A stretch of 64,000 nucleotides of DNA from Linyphia triangularis (GCA_963978545.1 OZ021732.1:62906714-62970713), one strand, 5' to 3'; numbered from the stretch's first letter, positions 47,145 through 61,293 are shown. A program made the numbers and translations. Notes: generated by a model not told the origin, from the letters alone.

Positions 47145-47425
47145 TCTGTTGTTCATATTTTATCCGAGTGTCCAAATTTTAATTTCAAACGGCTTCGTCT
47201 TTTCGGCTCATATCATCCATCATTATCTACACTTTTAAATTCACCCCCTCATCAAAATCTTTTTAAGTTTTTACTTGAAATTGGGTTTTATTATCTTATC
47301 TAAAGATTTTTACTTTTTAAAATTGTCTTCGTTTTAAATCTTTCTACTGGTTCAGGCCTAAACATTTTTCGGCGCAGTTTGGCCCTAGTGTTGCCCTTGC
47401 GCAAGGAAAATTCCACCAACCAACC
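47145..47425 (+). mobile_element. LINE 3'-end fragment with target-site duplication
   Basis: ATATATTCTTGGTTT at 47130-47144 and ATGTATTCTTGGTTT at 47426-47440 form a 15-bp duplication with one mismatch around a 281-bp insert. The insert ends GGCGCAGTTTGGCCC, GTTGCCCTTGCGC, CCACCAACCAACC. Its last ~55 bp match the 54-bp insertion at 24.8 kb and, more loosely, the 3' tails of both SINEs. There is no reverse transcriptase in it; it would be the 3' UTR of a 5'-truncated LINE. The LINE clade cannot be named from this part. Confidence 0.8.
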
Positions 47426-47440
47426 ATGTATTCTTGGTTT

Positions 47441-50400
47441 GTATTTTGCTATGTTTTAACCATATGATTTTTAATAGCAGATAAATATACACTCTTTTTA
47501 TGACATTTCACATTAACTTTATTATTACAGGGTAGGTATTTAATTAAATATGAATACATACAAATGTATAATTTTCCCAAGAGCTGTTGTTCTATTTTTT
47601 ACTCCAACATTTTCAATTTTTTTAATTGGGTACACAGACTCTTTAGGGCGTTGCCAGAAAACCAGGTAATGTTATTATTACTGTCATTATAAAGTATTCA
47701 TTGAAACAAATATTCATTTTTATTTTCGATCATAACCATCTGAATTTAATATTCAAACGCATGGTCTTGCATTATTCATATTAAATATTGCATTCAATTA
47801 ATCTCATTGTTATCAAAAGAAACAAGTTGAACTTGTATTACACAATATCAGATATTTAAATGATACTATTTTGCTTTGAATGTAATGAGTGTAGAGAATA
47901 ATTTCATGGTACGTTCTAAAACCTTTAGAAAGAGTTTAAAATGTCAATATTTCGTTTAGTTAATAATTTGTTTTAAATAATTTATGTCAATATTACGTTT
48001 CTAAGTTTAAATTGAATTTAAATTAAAATAATTAATACAATTTAACTAATTAATAAGATGCAATATTTAATAAATCAATTAATGTATAAAATTTAATAAC
48101 TGAATTAAAATAATTCGTTTTAAATTTAAAAATTATGTCAAGATTTTATTTTAAATAAATGAAAATTCACTATTCATGATCAGAGAGTTTTTTTCATAAA
48201 TATTAAAACGAATATCAAATGTGTAATTTTTCTATTGTTAAATAAATATTCTTGTACAAATAATATAACGCATAACATCATACAGTCCTGTTTACTGAAT
48301 TCAAGACGTTGGCTAAATAAATCAGATTACTGATGAGAGTATAAAAATGCATGCTTTCAGAGAAAATTGATCTTAACTGAATTCAAATTGACAGTTCCTA
48401 GATAGTATTTTCCCTTGATTCAACTAGCAGTCGATGCACGTTTTGAAACTTTGCTTCAAACGAATTGCCAATAGTTTCCTTACTGAGCGATCTTGCTTTA
48501 GCTAATTGGATACGAAGAACGTGAGCCAGAAATAGATTGAGCTATTGTGAAACACAAATTAGCTTCTTGTCCTTAAGTGTGCAGTATTTTTAATATAACC
48601 ATGAATTGATGAACGTTATAGCATGTGTAACTATCTATCAATGACAATACAGTATATACTTTAGTTTCTATGTATTCCTGTAGTTGTCAGAAATACTGTA
48701 ATTAAAACTTTTAATTGTTGCATTGATTACTGTATTTAATTATTAAGTTATATCAGTAGGAGCATATATACGTATTAATTGATTCCAAGCATTTGGAAAG
48801 ATTGTTTTTATTATTATCGGCAATTTTGAGGGAAGTGTTTAGAGAGGTAAATATCAATGACTTAAAAGTATGAGAATGATTTAAATAAAGCTGTTTTATT
48901 GATCCTTTTTTAAAATATATTTTGATATGCTGAGGAAATTTAAAGTCTACATATTCCCTTGAATCATATCAATCTTAAATATGTATAATTATTGAAAATA
49001 ATTTTTTTTTCTATAAGTATATTCCGTGTTGACAATTACTTGTAATCAATTACTAACAATCTAAAATCATTAGTAAAAATATAAACTGAGTTTCAAAATT
49101 AAAAAAATACAAGAAAAAATTTACTAGTTTCTTAATCTGCATTTGCGAATAACTTCAATTACTTCTGGTAAAGTGAATAACTCACGAATAAAATAACAAA
49201 TGCACTTCAGAGCATATTATTAGTGAAAAAAATATTTTCTACATTAACGTAACAAATAAGTTCAAATGTCTAATTAAAACCATTCAAACTATTAAGATGT
49301 AAATTTTAAGTTCATTTGAAGAATGAACTTATAAAAGTTTGGAAAATTAGCAAACATTCTTGCATAAATCACTAGATTTGATCCTAAAAAAACATTTTGA
49401 AAACTAATATTACTTTTACAGCCAACGTACAAAGAAGGAAATATTATAACAGTATCCAAACAAAACGCTTCTCGAATTTCACAAACTCAAAATTATATTT
49501 CATTTTCACCGAAGCAGTTAGCGATTAAAAAAAAGCAACTATAAGTATTGTGCTTAAAAATTTTGAAGAGATGGTCGTATTCGGTAAATTAAAATACTTT
49601 AAACATGTTCTTTAACGATTCCTCATAAGCGAAACTAATATTTTGCATTGGTACAATCTGGAATTTAAGAACGACCACCATGCTAATGGGTAATCATGAC
49701 AGTATCGTGTATTAGAAGAGAAAAATGAAGTCATTAAAGAGAAGAAATTGTCAAAAAAGCGCTCTAAAAATTACTTAGAGGCCTATTCTAGACCTCTTTA
49801 TATTTCTTCTTTTCCTTGTAAGCCATAAAAAATAACGTAACAAGTTTCAACGAGACTTTTGGGTAAATTCAATTACCGGGGTTGCTTAAATTGTTTAGCA
49901 TCAATATTTCCTCTAGTTTTCCCTGGAAGGAAATCGTTTAACTGCACATTATTAAATTAAAGTACAAATCGGGTGGGAAAGATTATGTAGGTTTTGGCTT
50001 AATGTAAAAATAGTTAGGAATGAAATATATAATGGTTTATTATAATAATTTCATGCTTGGTTTTTGTAAATATATGGGAGTTGTTTATATTTCGTTGAAT
50101 TTGTTTAAAAATAGAGAAAAATGCAGAAATTGGAAAAACTTCGGTGTTTCTTAATTTTTATACATTATGTGTAAACATGATTACTTTTTTGATGATATGC
50201 TAATTTAAATATTTATTTAAAAATACAAATGAACTCTAATTAAAAAAAAATCCATAAAATCCCCACCACTCACAAATTTTTTTCATTATTAATTTTCATG
50301 ATTGTATTTTTTTCCTGATCACAAATATTTTTTTCATAAAAAAATATCAATTGCAAATACTTTAAGGTTTCATTAACAATATTTTAAAAAAACTTACAGG

Positions 50401-50882
50401 GTGTCTCCTCAAGACCGTCCAAACTCTTCACAGCTGTATTAATTGCTTGGAATACATAAAAAAATACCTAACTAACGGTACCACTACGACTCATAGCTTT
50501 TGAGATAATCAAGAAATAAAAGCTATGGCGTGTGCCCGGTGCAAGTAAGAACTTCTTTAAAAGCATATGAACATCATCCAAATGAAATATCTTACTGTGG
50601 GGCCATCTGAAGAAATGTTTCTATTGAGAATTTCTTCCCTTTGCATTGGACCTTTCGGATATCTTGCTATGTAAACATAAGCAAATACAGGTGTTCATGT
50701 TTTCATATTGAAAAAGATTGGGCCACAGATATAGAGTTTTTCGTGGTTTTTTTTAATTTTTATATATATATTTTTTTAATGCATATATTCCAAGCGAGGA
50801 CATATTTTAGGTGCAAAATAAATTACCAACACATGTCTTTCTTAATCTTAAACGAATCCAAATTGAAATTTGAGATGCAGCA
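47441..50882. other. AT-rich non-coding DNA
   Basis: Nothing definite. ACAGGGTGTCTCCTCAAGAC near 50397 looks like a transposon terminus, but no opposite end was found. Confidence 0.45.
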
Positions 50883-51290
50883 GAAAATTTAAAAATATTG
50901 ATGGCAAATCATAGATTAAATTAAAGAATTGCACCTGCATAAACAATAATAAATAAATTTATAACTAACACATTTTAATATAATAAAAAGAAACATACAC
51001 AGAAATACAAAACATTAAAAAAAAAAAAAATTATCATCTTCTTTAAAATATTATAAAATTAATACTCGACAAATATTTTTAGAAAGTTTCCAAGAAAATT
51101 TTAAAATATTGATGGAAAATCATATTTTAAATTAAAAAATTGCACTTGCATAAACAATAATAAATACATTTATAATTAACACATTTTAATAAAAAGAAAC
51201 ATACACAGAAATACAAAACATTTTCTAAAAAAAAAAATCTCTCATCTTCTTTAAAAATAACAATCGACAAATATTTTTAGGAAGATCTTA
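50883..51290. repeat. Tandem duplication, period about 211 bp
   Basis: The unit from about 50883 recurs from about 51094. Shared blocks include TTGCAC(C/T)TGCATAAACAAT, AAAAAGAAACATACACAGAA, ATACAAAACATT and TCGACAAATATTTTTAG. Divergence is moderate (small indels in A tracts). There is no coding content. Confidence 0.88.
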
Positions 51291-51921
51291 AATTCAAATT
51301 TGCGTTTGGCAAGTTTTTAAAAGCTTGATAGAGTAGATGGGTTCATGTTCTTCTAACTGCATATATTTAAAATCAGGAAAATATTTCTAAAAGTCAGCTA
51401 CAGTTATGATTTATTTCCAGATTGTAGTAATTTCAAATAAAATATTAATATTCAAACCAAATTGTTGTTTGCAAATGCTGAAATATTATTTTAACAAGTA
51501 TCTTCAAACTGGTCAGAAGTAGATTGCTGAACGTTATTATTCCGGCAAGAAATATTAGCTTGATTGGCTATATATTCCTAATCAACCAGCTACACTTGTA
51601 TTCTTCAGTAAATATGATAAATAGCTCGTCTACATTTTTGATGCTTTTATTGGAAGCATTTTCGAATATAATTTAAAAATGATTTGACTTTGACTGAAAA
51701 CGAAATGACTTTGTTGATTTATCTTTTTCTTAAAAAGTATAACCTATCCCACATTACAATTTATTGATAACCCAGAAAATAACTTTCAAAATGAAAATCA
51801 AATATTTAAAATACAATCGAAACAATCCTTATACTTTCTCTTAGTTTCTATGTTGCTATAAAGTCAAAATATAACAAACAAAAAAAAAGCACCAAAGAAA
51901 TAAATTTTGTTTGAATCTGCG

Positions 51922-51925
51922 TTAT
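51922..51925. repeat. Left TTAT target-site duplication
   Basis: TTAT adjoins the left TGTCG end and is repeated at 53430-53433 next to the right end. Confidence 0.75.
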
Positions 51926-52078
51926 TGTCGCAGGAAAATGATAAAAACCGAGATATGATCAAATCCCTAATGTAGATGATCAATTCACGGAAGTTGTAAA
52001 ATTACAACTCTGTTGGGGGATATCCCTAAAGAAAGTAGGTGATTTGATCAAATCCCTGAACTGTTTTAGTAAAAAGAT
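51926..52078 (+). repeat. Left terminal inverted repeat
   Basis: It shares with the right end the blocks CAAATCCCTAA, ATTCACGGAAG, AACTCTGT, AAAGTAGGTGATTTGATCAA and ATCCCTGAACTG. Confidence 0.9.
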
Positions 52079-52178
52079 AAATTATATTATTTGGATACTT
52101 TTAAAAAACAAAAAGAATATTTTTGGTGAAATTTAAATATTTTTAGTGAATACAATTTATAAATAATAATTTTCATTC

Positions 52179-52181
<3 letters not shown>

Positions 52182-52213
<32 letters not shown>
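52182..52213. repeat. (TTA)n microsatellite
   Basis: About 32 bp of TTA/ATT repeats at the 3' end of the integrase relic, where it would encode a run of asparagine directly after the final CHKST. Confidence 0.9.
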
Positions 52214-53235
52214 GTTGATTTGTGGCATCTCGAGTTACGCAATACGTTACATTTTTTACAGGTGCGTGTTTTTGTTTTACATGGTATTTTGAATTGTTCA
52301 CATGAACAATTCTTAAATCCTTGACCTCCAAATAAGGATAATTTTCCTGCAATCTCAAGCAGACTTAGGTTAGTTCATGGAACTGTTTACCTAAATGTTG
52401 TAGTTGATATTTGGAGAGCGCTTCTATGTAGCCAATCTTTTGTAATTCCAACTGAGGTTCCAATTTGGTATAAATCTTTTTAATATATATAATATGGTAA
52501 CCAAAATGTTATTTCCATCTAATGAGCCTCTATATACCTTAGGTACATCAACCAAACCTGTGGAACGCACTGACACGTCTTTAAATTTTAAAGATACTTC
52601 TAAGTCTATAATATTTTAAGATGTTTTGCAGCACTTTCTCTTTAATCTTTAATGCTATCTTCTTTTTGGCATACATAACACATAATTTTCAATCCATATC
52701 CTTCTATTCATACTGTATTCCCACATATTGAGTGAACCGGATTTTTACAAATGTCACATGTAGGAGTTGAAGAAGAATTGTTTACTCGTTCGAGCTGCCT
52801 TGTTGTCGATAAAGAAATTGATTCAATACATTTCTGGTAGATCCTCTAAATTTAAAGCTTTTTTGTGGAGTAAATCAGCTGCCGGTAGATTGCGTGACAT
52901 TGAAGTGTTATTACGGTTGATTTAACTATTGATTGATCATATGAAGTTAAAGTATTGTAACCAATTTACTCAGATGCCGATAGATCTTTTGAGGTTGAAG
53001 CGTCGCTGTTGTCCTCTAGGGAAGTTACTGGTAAGTCGTCTGGTGTTAAATTAATATCATGATCCTGCTGATTAAGAACTAGATATAAGTCCTCTTCGGT
53101 AAAAAGTTTTTCAAGCAACTCTTTTGAAATGTAACTAGATTGGGGACCTGTTTTTGGTTCTGTTCCAACCAAAGCTTTGTAAGTTGATCGTTTAATGGTT
53201 AGATGAAAAGAGGAATTATTTTGTAAATAAAATTC
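52182..53235 (-). pseudogene. KRBA2-like integrase, C-terminal relic
   Basis: The relic reads on the minus strand. It opens with the end of the integrase domain: NNSSFHLTIKRSTYKALVGT, EPKTGP, then KELLEKLFTEEDLYLV and an acidic linker, to a TAA at 52966. After a degraded part comes a Cys/His zinc motif CDICKNPVHSICG...MCYVCQKED (about 52650-52750). Then FKDVSVRSTGLVDVPKV and YRGSLDGNNILVTI (about 52540-52610). Last is a Cys-rich tail FGGQGFKNCSCEQFKIPCKT...RCHKST (52216-52345). This order matches, from memory, the C-terminal half of arthropod KRBA2-like proteins. The upstream DDE core is missing; the right inverted repeat begins about 40 bp before the first recognisable residue. Several stops and frameshifts interrupt it, so it is inactive. 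Confidence 0.8.
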
Positions 53236-53275
53236 TTAGATAGGACTGATTCGTATGTCCTGACTTGTTTATATC

Positions 53276-53429
53276 ATCTTTTCACTAAATCAGTTCAGGG
53301 ATTTGATCAAATCACCTACTTTAATTAGGGAAATCACACCACAGAGTTTTAATTTTAACATCTTCCGTGAATGGATTATCTACCTTAGGGATTTGACCAA
53401 ATCTCTGTTTTTTTCTTCTCTCTGCGATA
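53276..53429 (-). repeat. Right terminal inverted repeat
   Basis: Reverse complement of the left repeat with scattered substitutions and small indels. The outermost dinucleotide has changed from TG to TA. Confidence 0.9.
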
Positions 53430-53433
53430 TTAT
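53430..53433. repeat. Right TTAT target-site duplication
   Basis: Matches TTAT at 51922-51925. Confidence 0.75.
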
Positions 53434-55696
53434 TTATGTCAGTGAGATCACTTTTATTTCAACAACTTTAGATTCAATAAAAAAGACATTTAATAATAAT
53501 TGTATAATACATATAATAATTCTGTTAGAGTACCATTACAAGTAAAAAATTCTATCTTTCGCAGAGAATTTAGGGAAATAAAATTTTATTTCATCATTTA
53601 GTTTTGAGATTGAATGACTAACTAATTTAATAACTAAAAAACAACTTCTAGAATACTTTCGAATTCATTACCATTCTTGTAAAATAAATAAAATCTCTGT
53701 TTTTATCAGAGTTTATTGTTCACCCCTCTTTTGTAAAACAGCATGTTTTTGTGAGTATCCGGGATGACAAAGTGAAAAAGAATGTAGTAACAAGACAAAA
53801 TAAAACTTATCCCAACATTGTTCATGCACAAACACAACAGATTCTCTTAGTCCAAGCAAAAAGAAGCATGTCCATATTTCAATTTTAAAAATAAATACTA
53901 AATTTTATTTTTATCGAAAACTATCTTCAAATATTGATCTTAGGAGTGAATGAAAAATAATGACTCAATTTTACAGGTGAGAAGTGTAAAATAAATTATA
54001 TAATATTTTTTTTGTTATTTTTTGTGTGTGTGTTTACCCATAATCTTTTTTAAGTGGTCTTGTTTGCTTTTGCATGGCACATCCTCAGTTCTTTTGTAGA
54101 GCTGTCATGCTGTATATCCACAGACATTTTACAAATTGTATTAAGGGGTCTGTTTAAAACTGCAACAAGTGCATAGCCCCTTAAGTTTCTGTCCGAAGCT
54201 TTTGGGGGAATATTTAAACAGGGGTTTGGCCAATTGGTCAAATAAGAGTTGGCGATTCCATAAAGGATTCGAGCCGCTCCAATGGCGTAGAGAGAGAAGT
54301 TTTGATGTAATTATGAGGGGGATCGTAAGAGACAGAAGGAAATTGGGGAGATAGCAAGTCGGTCAAGCGGTGATGCCTGAGAGAGAGATGCATTTTTATC
54401 GGACGCAATGACGTGCACATGAGTTTGCCATTTTCCTGACCCTGATATGCCAGTAAGTGAAATTTCTTGATTCAAATGCTCAGCCAGTTTTTATACTGTA
54501 TAGTAATCAAAAGTGTCAATATGATTTATTAGTTGTTCTATGATATCTTTATGATATGTTATATTTTGCTTTTAATCTATGGATGTCAGCACTGACTTAA
54601 CTAAGCGTGCTTTGAGGAAATGTGTTGTCTAAATACCTATTGTTCATGAATAAATATCATTTCAAGTTACGACTTTGAGTTATTGCAACGCTTTAACTTA
54701 TGCACGAAATAAGTTCCTTTAGATTAATTCTGACGTTTGTTAATTAACCACTATACTCACGGCAAGAGCAGCTTGCAACTTAATATAACGAATTATAAAG
54801 TTGTATTTAAAAGTTTCCCAAGTTCTATGTAAAAATTTCCTAATTTAAAAAAAAAAAAAAATCTGTTCAAAACATTACACACATAAATAACAAATTATCA
54901 AACGGATAAATAGAGACATGATCGTGATTTAATACATTAAATGATAGACTTTGATGCAATTTATCATTACAAATTTAGCAATTTTTAGCATATAGCAATT
55001 TATCATTCATATCATAAACTACTTAGAAAAATAACTAAAACATTCTTAACTGCCCTCCTGCTAGTTTCTCTCCTGAAAAATAGCTTAATAAAGTCATGAA
55101 AATCAAACTTTTATTGATAAAAACAACGTATTAAAAATGTCTTCCACATACCCCATTTCTCCCTTGCAATCCATCGGCTCATCTTCTGTCAGTTATTCTT
55201 CAGAACTAATAATATCTTGAAAAACTCTTGGTGACAACGAATTAAAATTATCCATGCTTCATTTAACCTTTTCAAATGGTATCTAAACTTGTATCACTAT
55301 GTAACCAGACCGAGAGCTTCCTAATTAACTTAGGTAGTGTTTTAAGATTCAATTCGGAATATTTCGGAAATATTGCAAGATAACAAGGTACATAATTCTG
55401 CAGTAGCTGATTGTTCAAAATACCTGCTTCTAAGAGTGTGTGCAAAATATATTCTTAAGTGTAGGATGCCATAATATCGTTAAATGGAGGGAAACCAGTG
55501 AATATAAAGTATACTTTAAAATTACTTTATCAATAAAGGGAATAAAATGCCAAACAAACTTAAATGCTTTACAGAGAAACAATGAAGTAATGCATACTGC
55601 ATTTAAAGCTGCATACACGTACAGGGAAATGAATTAAATCCATGATGCTTTTTGTTCGGTCAGCTAAAAATTCAGACTAAAACCTTTCACTTGGCA
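53434..55696. other. AT-rich DNA with one GC-richer patch
   Basis: A patch at about 54050-54460 is GC-richer, with frames of 60-63 codons on both strands and no recognised product (for example LRGYALVAVLNRPLNTICKM on the minus strand). The rest shows nothing. Confidence 0.4.
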
Positions 55697-56340
55697 GCCA
55701 CGAAGGACTTTGTAAAGTATTTTTTTGCCTTTGATCGACAAAACTAAACTGGAATGATTCCATTGTACTTGATGGATGCGATAAAAATGAGCAAAAATTA
55801 CAGCACAGAATATTGGTTGTAAAGTGTACCAGAATACCATTTTGTGCTCTTAAAGCTGAGGAAGCTCTGGAGCACCAGAACAGAATACTTAAAATTCAAG
55901 GTGGACTTACAACCTTATTACTCTAAACGAGACTGTTTCGACAAGGTTCATTCTGACACATATTGAGATCACAAGAATTGCTGCAGTAACCGAGAATCAG
56001 AACTATGAAAAGTTTATGGAGGGAGTCCAATCATCAACCCTTTTAAATGCAACACATAGAAACTTATACATCTTGTGACTAAGCATGTTGTTTCTGATGA
56101 GAAGGACATGTGTACATTTGCTGACATTGGTGAATCTTCCTCCTAAATTCATTGGTGAACGCAACATAAGTAGTTGATGGGACGGTAGAGCTGCACACTA
56201 ATGGCAAACCTTAGATTGTCACTTGGACTTGTAAGGAACGTGTAGATCACTTTCTCAGGAAAATGTCAAAGAAGTTAAGCATGTATTTGTCACCCTCAAA
56301 CAGAATTCATTAAAGACATCGACAAGGCTGAATTGAGCCC
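55697..56340 (+). pseudogene. Decayed copy of a widespread uncharacterised protein family
   Basis: In shifting plus-strand frames the sequence reads ATKDFVKYFFAFD, MIPLYLMDAIKMSK, then IPFCALKAEEALEHQNRILK and IQGGL. After a frameshift come NETVSTRFILTHIEITRIAA and ENQNYEKFMEGVQ; after another, HLVTKHVVSDEKDMCTFADI. From memory this order matches a large family of unnamed invertebrate proteins with the pattern Y...MLPVYLADM...PF.ALGADEALEHQNR..K..GGLVG.T.N...R.KF.L..PE..R...LFNLVTK.V. Members are multicopy, so it probably travels with a mobile element, but its function is unknown. At least four frameshifts and several stops make this copy dead. The recall could not be checked. Confidence 0.65.
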
Positions 56341-57479
56341 CATCCAATACAAAGTGTGCCCATCCAAAAACATACACAAAGTAACAATGCACCAGCTACT
56401 TTTACAGGAAAGACAGATTAACTTAAAAAATATCGTTTTAAAACATTATTATTTAGTATACAATTCAGTATTTCTCATAGGACGTGACAACATCCTCACC
56501 ACGAAACTTCCCACACAAATGCGTTAAAGATGTGTAAAGTTGAACAACAAACGTCTTTCAAAAAAGAAAATCGCCTTCTACAAATCTCATCCCGCATTAC
56601 ATATCAAGGAAATATTCATGTCCCATAAATCTAAATAAATGAAAGGATGAAATTATGAATAATGGAAATTTATGCTGGTCAAATAAAGATACATAATTTT
56701 AATGGACCTTTTGGCTGGTGACTCTGACGTAAGAGTCAGTTATTATAAGTAATAGCACAAAACACTCGTTTATAATTAGTTGAACAAGTAATTTCATAAG
56801 TAAGTTACTTTTAAGATATATTGCATGTGGTCGCATTGATATTAGAGAAATTGACAGATGTTACAATTTGTTTCATAAGGTACATTTCATCTTCTTAAAT
56901 TCATTTATTTATGAGCTTGTGTATGGGCATTGTCTTTCTAATTGTTTATTTGAATTAGCACATTAACAACTGTTTTTGTCACCGAAAATTTTACTACAAA
57001 TTGATAAGTTTTTTTTTTTCTTTCTATAAATTGAAATGAAAACCCAAACCTTAAATTATGCAGTTACTAGTATTGAAGTGTAAAAAAGAATAACCGAATG
57101 TCTTACATACTTAGTTTTTATTTCATTATTTTATTACATTGAATAACAAACTTTTACTTCAATTAAAAAAATAGATATCGTGAGTTTTATCATATTTGAT
57201 TTTTTCAAAACTAATGACAAATCTTTGATCTCCAACTACAAATCCTGAATAGCTTATACTCAGTTTCTGCACAAAAAGTAGGTGAAAGGTGAAGTCAATT
57301 GAATACTTCCATGCATAATTCTATGTAGAAGGTAACATATGGTTACCAACAGATTTTAACTAGTTTTGAAGAAGTTACTAATATTTTTCTATGTGGTAAT
57401 TGTTAAACCTTCTCCAAGTTAATAACCAAGTATGCACTCTCCAGAAATTGGTTGGATTTTACATTCAAAGCCCTCTTTT
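56341..57479. other. AT-rich non-coding DNA
   Basis: No feature was recognised. Confidence 0.55.
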
Positions 57480-57590
57480 TTGTATAATAGTGGCTAATCA
57501 GGTCGGTATTACAGCTGAACATGAATTCCGAACCACAACCTTTGTATGTGAGGCCATAACGCTAACCCTACGGCCTTCAGTCTGGCTATC
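57480..57590 (-). mobile_element. Degenerate tRNA-like SINE head
   Basis: On the minus strand, CCGTAGGGTTAGCG resembles a Pol III A box (compare TATAGTGGTTAGCG in the intact SINEs). GGTTCGGAATTC, about 30 bp downstream, resembles a B box (GGTTCGAATCC) with an inserted G. The body beyond is not shared with the other SINEs, so it may be another family. Confidence 0.4.
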
Positions 57591-58381
57591 TAGAAGTTGT
57601 CTTTAGAGATCAATGTGAAAAATTAACTTCAACAACTGTACTCATTGCACTGTATCTTCTAAATTAAGAAACATTCATTGAAAAAATATACAGGAATATC
57701 TTCCAAAATAAGGGTAGTTTTATCTATACATCGCATATTACGCAAATCAACAATTATTTCAATAACTGAGTTTCAATGATAAAAAAATTCGGTCGAATTT
57801 TTTTTTTTTTTAATGTTAATTACAACGAAGTGGGAACCTAAATGTAACATTTATAACAGCTACAGAATGAAAACTAGAATACATTAATAATATATGCATT
57901 AATTTTTTTGTATTAATAAACAAAATTATTTTCAGACATTTGTATCAGGATGACAATAATAAGACAACCACTATACATAAAGAGTGAACGTGACTTCTAA
58001 TTAATGGAGGTTGCCACTGAATTAATTATCAGGCACATGAGCGGAAACCTTTTATGAGCAATTACATGAGTTATTGCTAGAATTAAAGGCGTCCTGATTC
58101 ATCACTGCTCGTAAAAATACTTAATTATTTATCGCATTATGTATGCCTGAAAGGTTGGTATAGAATTTTAATTAAAATAGCTAATTTAAATATGAAATAA
58201 TTAGCAACAAATAACTTTTGTTTTCTTTTGGCAGATAAAAATTGAAATTTCTGTGTATTTTATTTTTTGTGCATAATAAATTTTTATTAAGTTTAAAGTG
58301 TGAGTATTGAAGAGTGTATATTTATTTTTAAATAAAAATAATTTGGGACTTATAGTTGTGAACATTTCCTTCTTTACTTTA
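57591..58381. other. AT-rich non-coding DNA
   Basis: No feature was recognised. Confidence 0.55.
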
Positions 58382-58383
58382 TA

Positions 58384-58554
58384 CAGTCAAATCTCGTTTA
58401 CTCGAAGTCATTGGGGTCACCAAAATTGTTCGTATTAACTGAATTTCCTGCTAAAAGAATAAATTAATGTTAAGTTTTAAGTACGGAGAACTGCTTTTAC
58501 TCCACGATAAACGGGATTTCACGTTAGCTATTTCGTGTTAAAGGGGTTTAACTG
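58384..58554. mobile_element. pogo/Tigger-type MITE
   Basis: The ends are TA-flanked inverted repeats: CAGTCAAATCTCGTTTACTC on the left; CAGTTAAACCCCTTTAACAC on the right (reverse complement). TA duplications lie at 58382-58383 and 58555-58556. CAGTCNAACCTCG starts and internal words such as TTCGTATTAACTGAATTT are typical of pogo-family non-autonomous elements as I recall them. It is 171 bp and non-coding. Confidence 0.75.
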
Positions 58555-58698
58555 TATTATAAAAAGATTCTTTCTTTAAAAGCTTTACATCGAGGCATTG
58601 ATTGGATTTACGTTACTAAATGAATTTCCTGATAAAATAAGGAAATTTTACAGTGCTAAATATAAATGTTAACAATGATATTTTTCTTCCATACTCTG

Positions 58699-60966
<2,268 letters not shown>

Positions 60967-61293
60967 TAGGCTTAGCTAGTTATATTTCATTTGGCACCAG
61001 ATGCTTAGATCTAAAATATATAAAAAATTTAAAATTTTGTATATATATTTGTATATTTGTATCAGTTCTTCATAATTTTCCTTATTTCCTTGATGTCATT
61101 TTTAATTGTATATATATTCAAATTAATTTTGGATAAATATTGTATGAGAAGTAGGATTGGAAAAATTACATGTATTGTGACCCATTTTCACTAAACGCCA
61201 CTTCTACATACGTTAAAACAACTATACAACAATCAGGTTCAGAAAAAAAGCATGTATCAATAATTACAGATATATCCCCTTGCTAAAATTTCA

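Larger units (their letters stand above)
51926..53429 (-). mobile_element. Ginger/KRBA2-like DNA transposon, internally deleted
   Basis: The terminal inverted repeats are about 153 bp (51926-52078 and 53276-53429) and align along their whole length. They begin TGTCGCAG on the left and TATCGCAG on the right. The 4-bp TTAT duplication and the TGT start fit what is known of Ginger-type transposons (TGTNR ends, 4-bp duplications). Each repeat holds two direct copies of a TGATCAAATCCCT-like motif about 89 bp apart, possible transposase-binding sites. Inside, on the minus strand, lies only the C-terminal part of a KRBA2-type integrase; the catalytic core is absent. At 1,504 bp it is either an internal-deletion derivative that was moved in trans, or a relic that lost its core later. 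Superfamily placement rests on recalled family features. Confidence 0.85.

Noticed and set aside
50397..50440. Transposon terminus beginning ACAGGGTGTC
   Set aside because: The word resembles common element ends, but no inverted or direct partner or flanking duplication was found.
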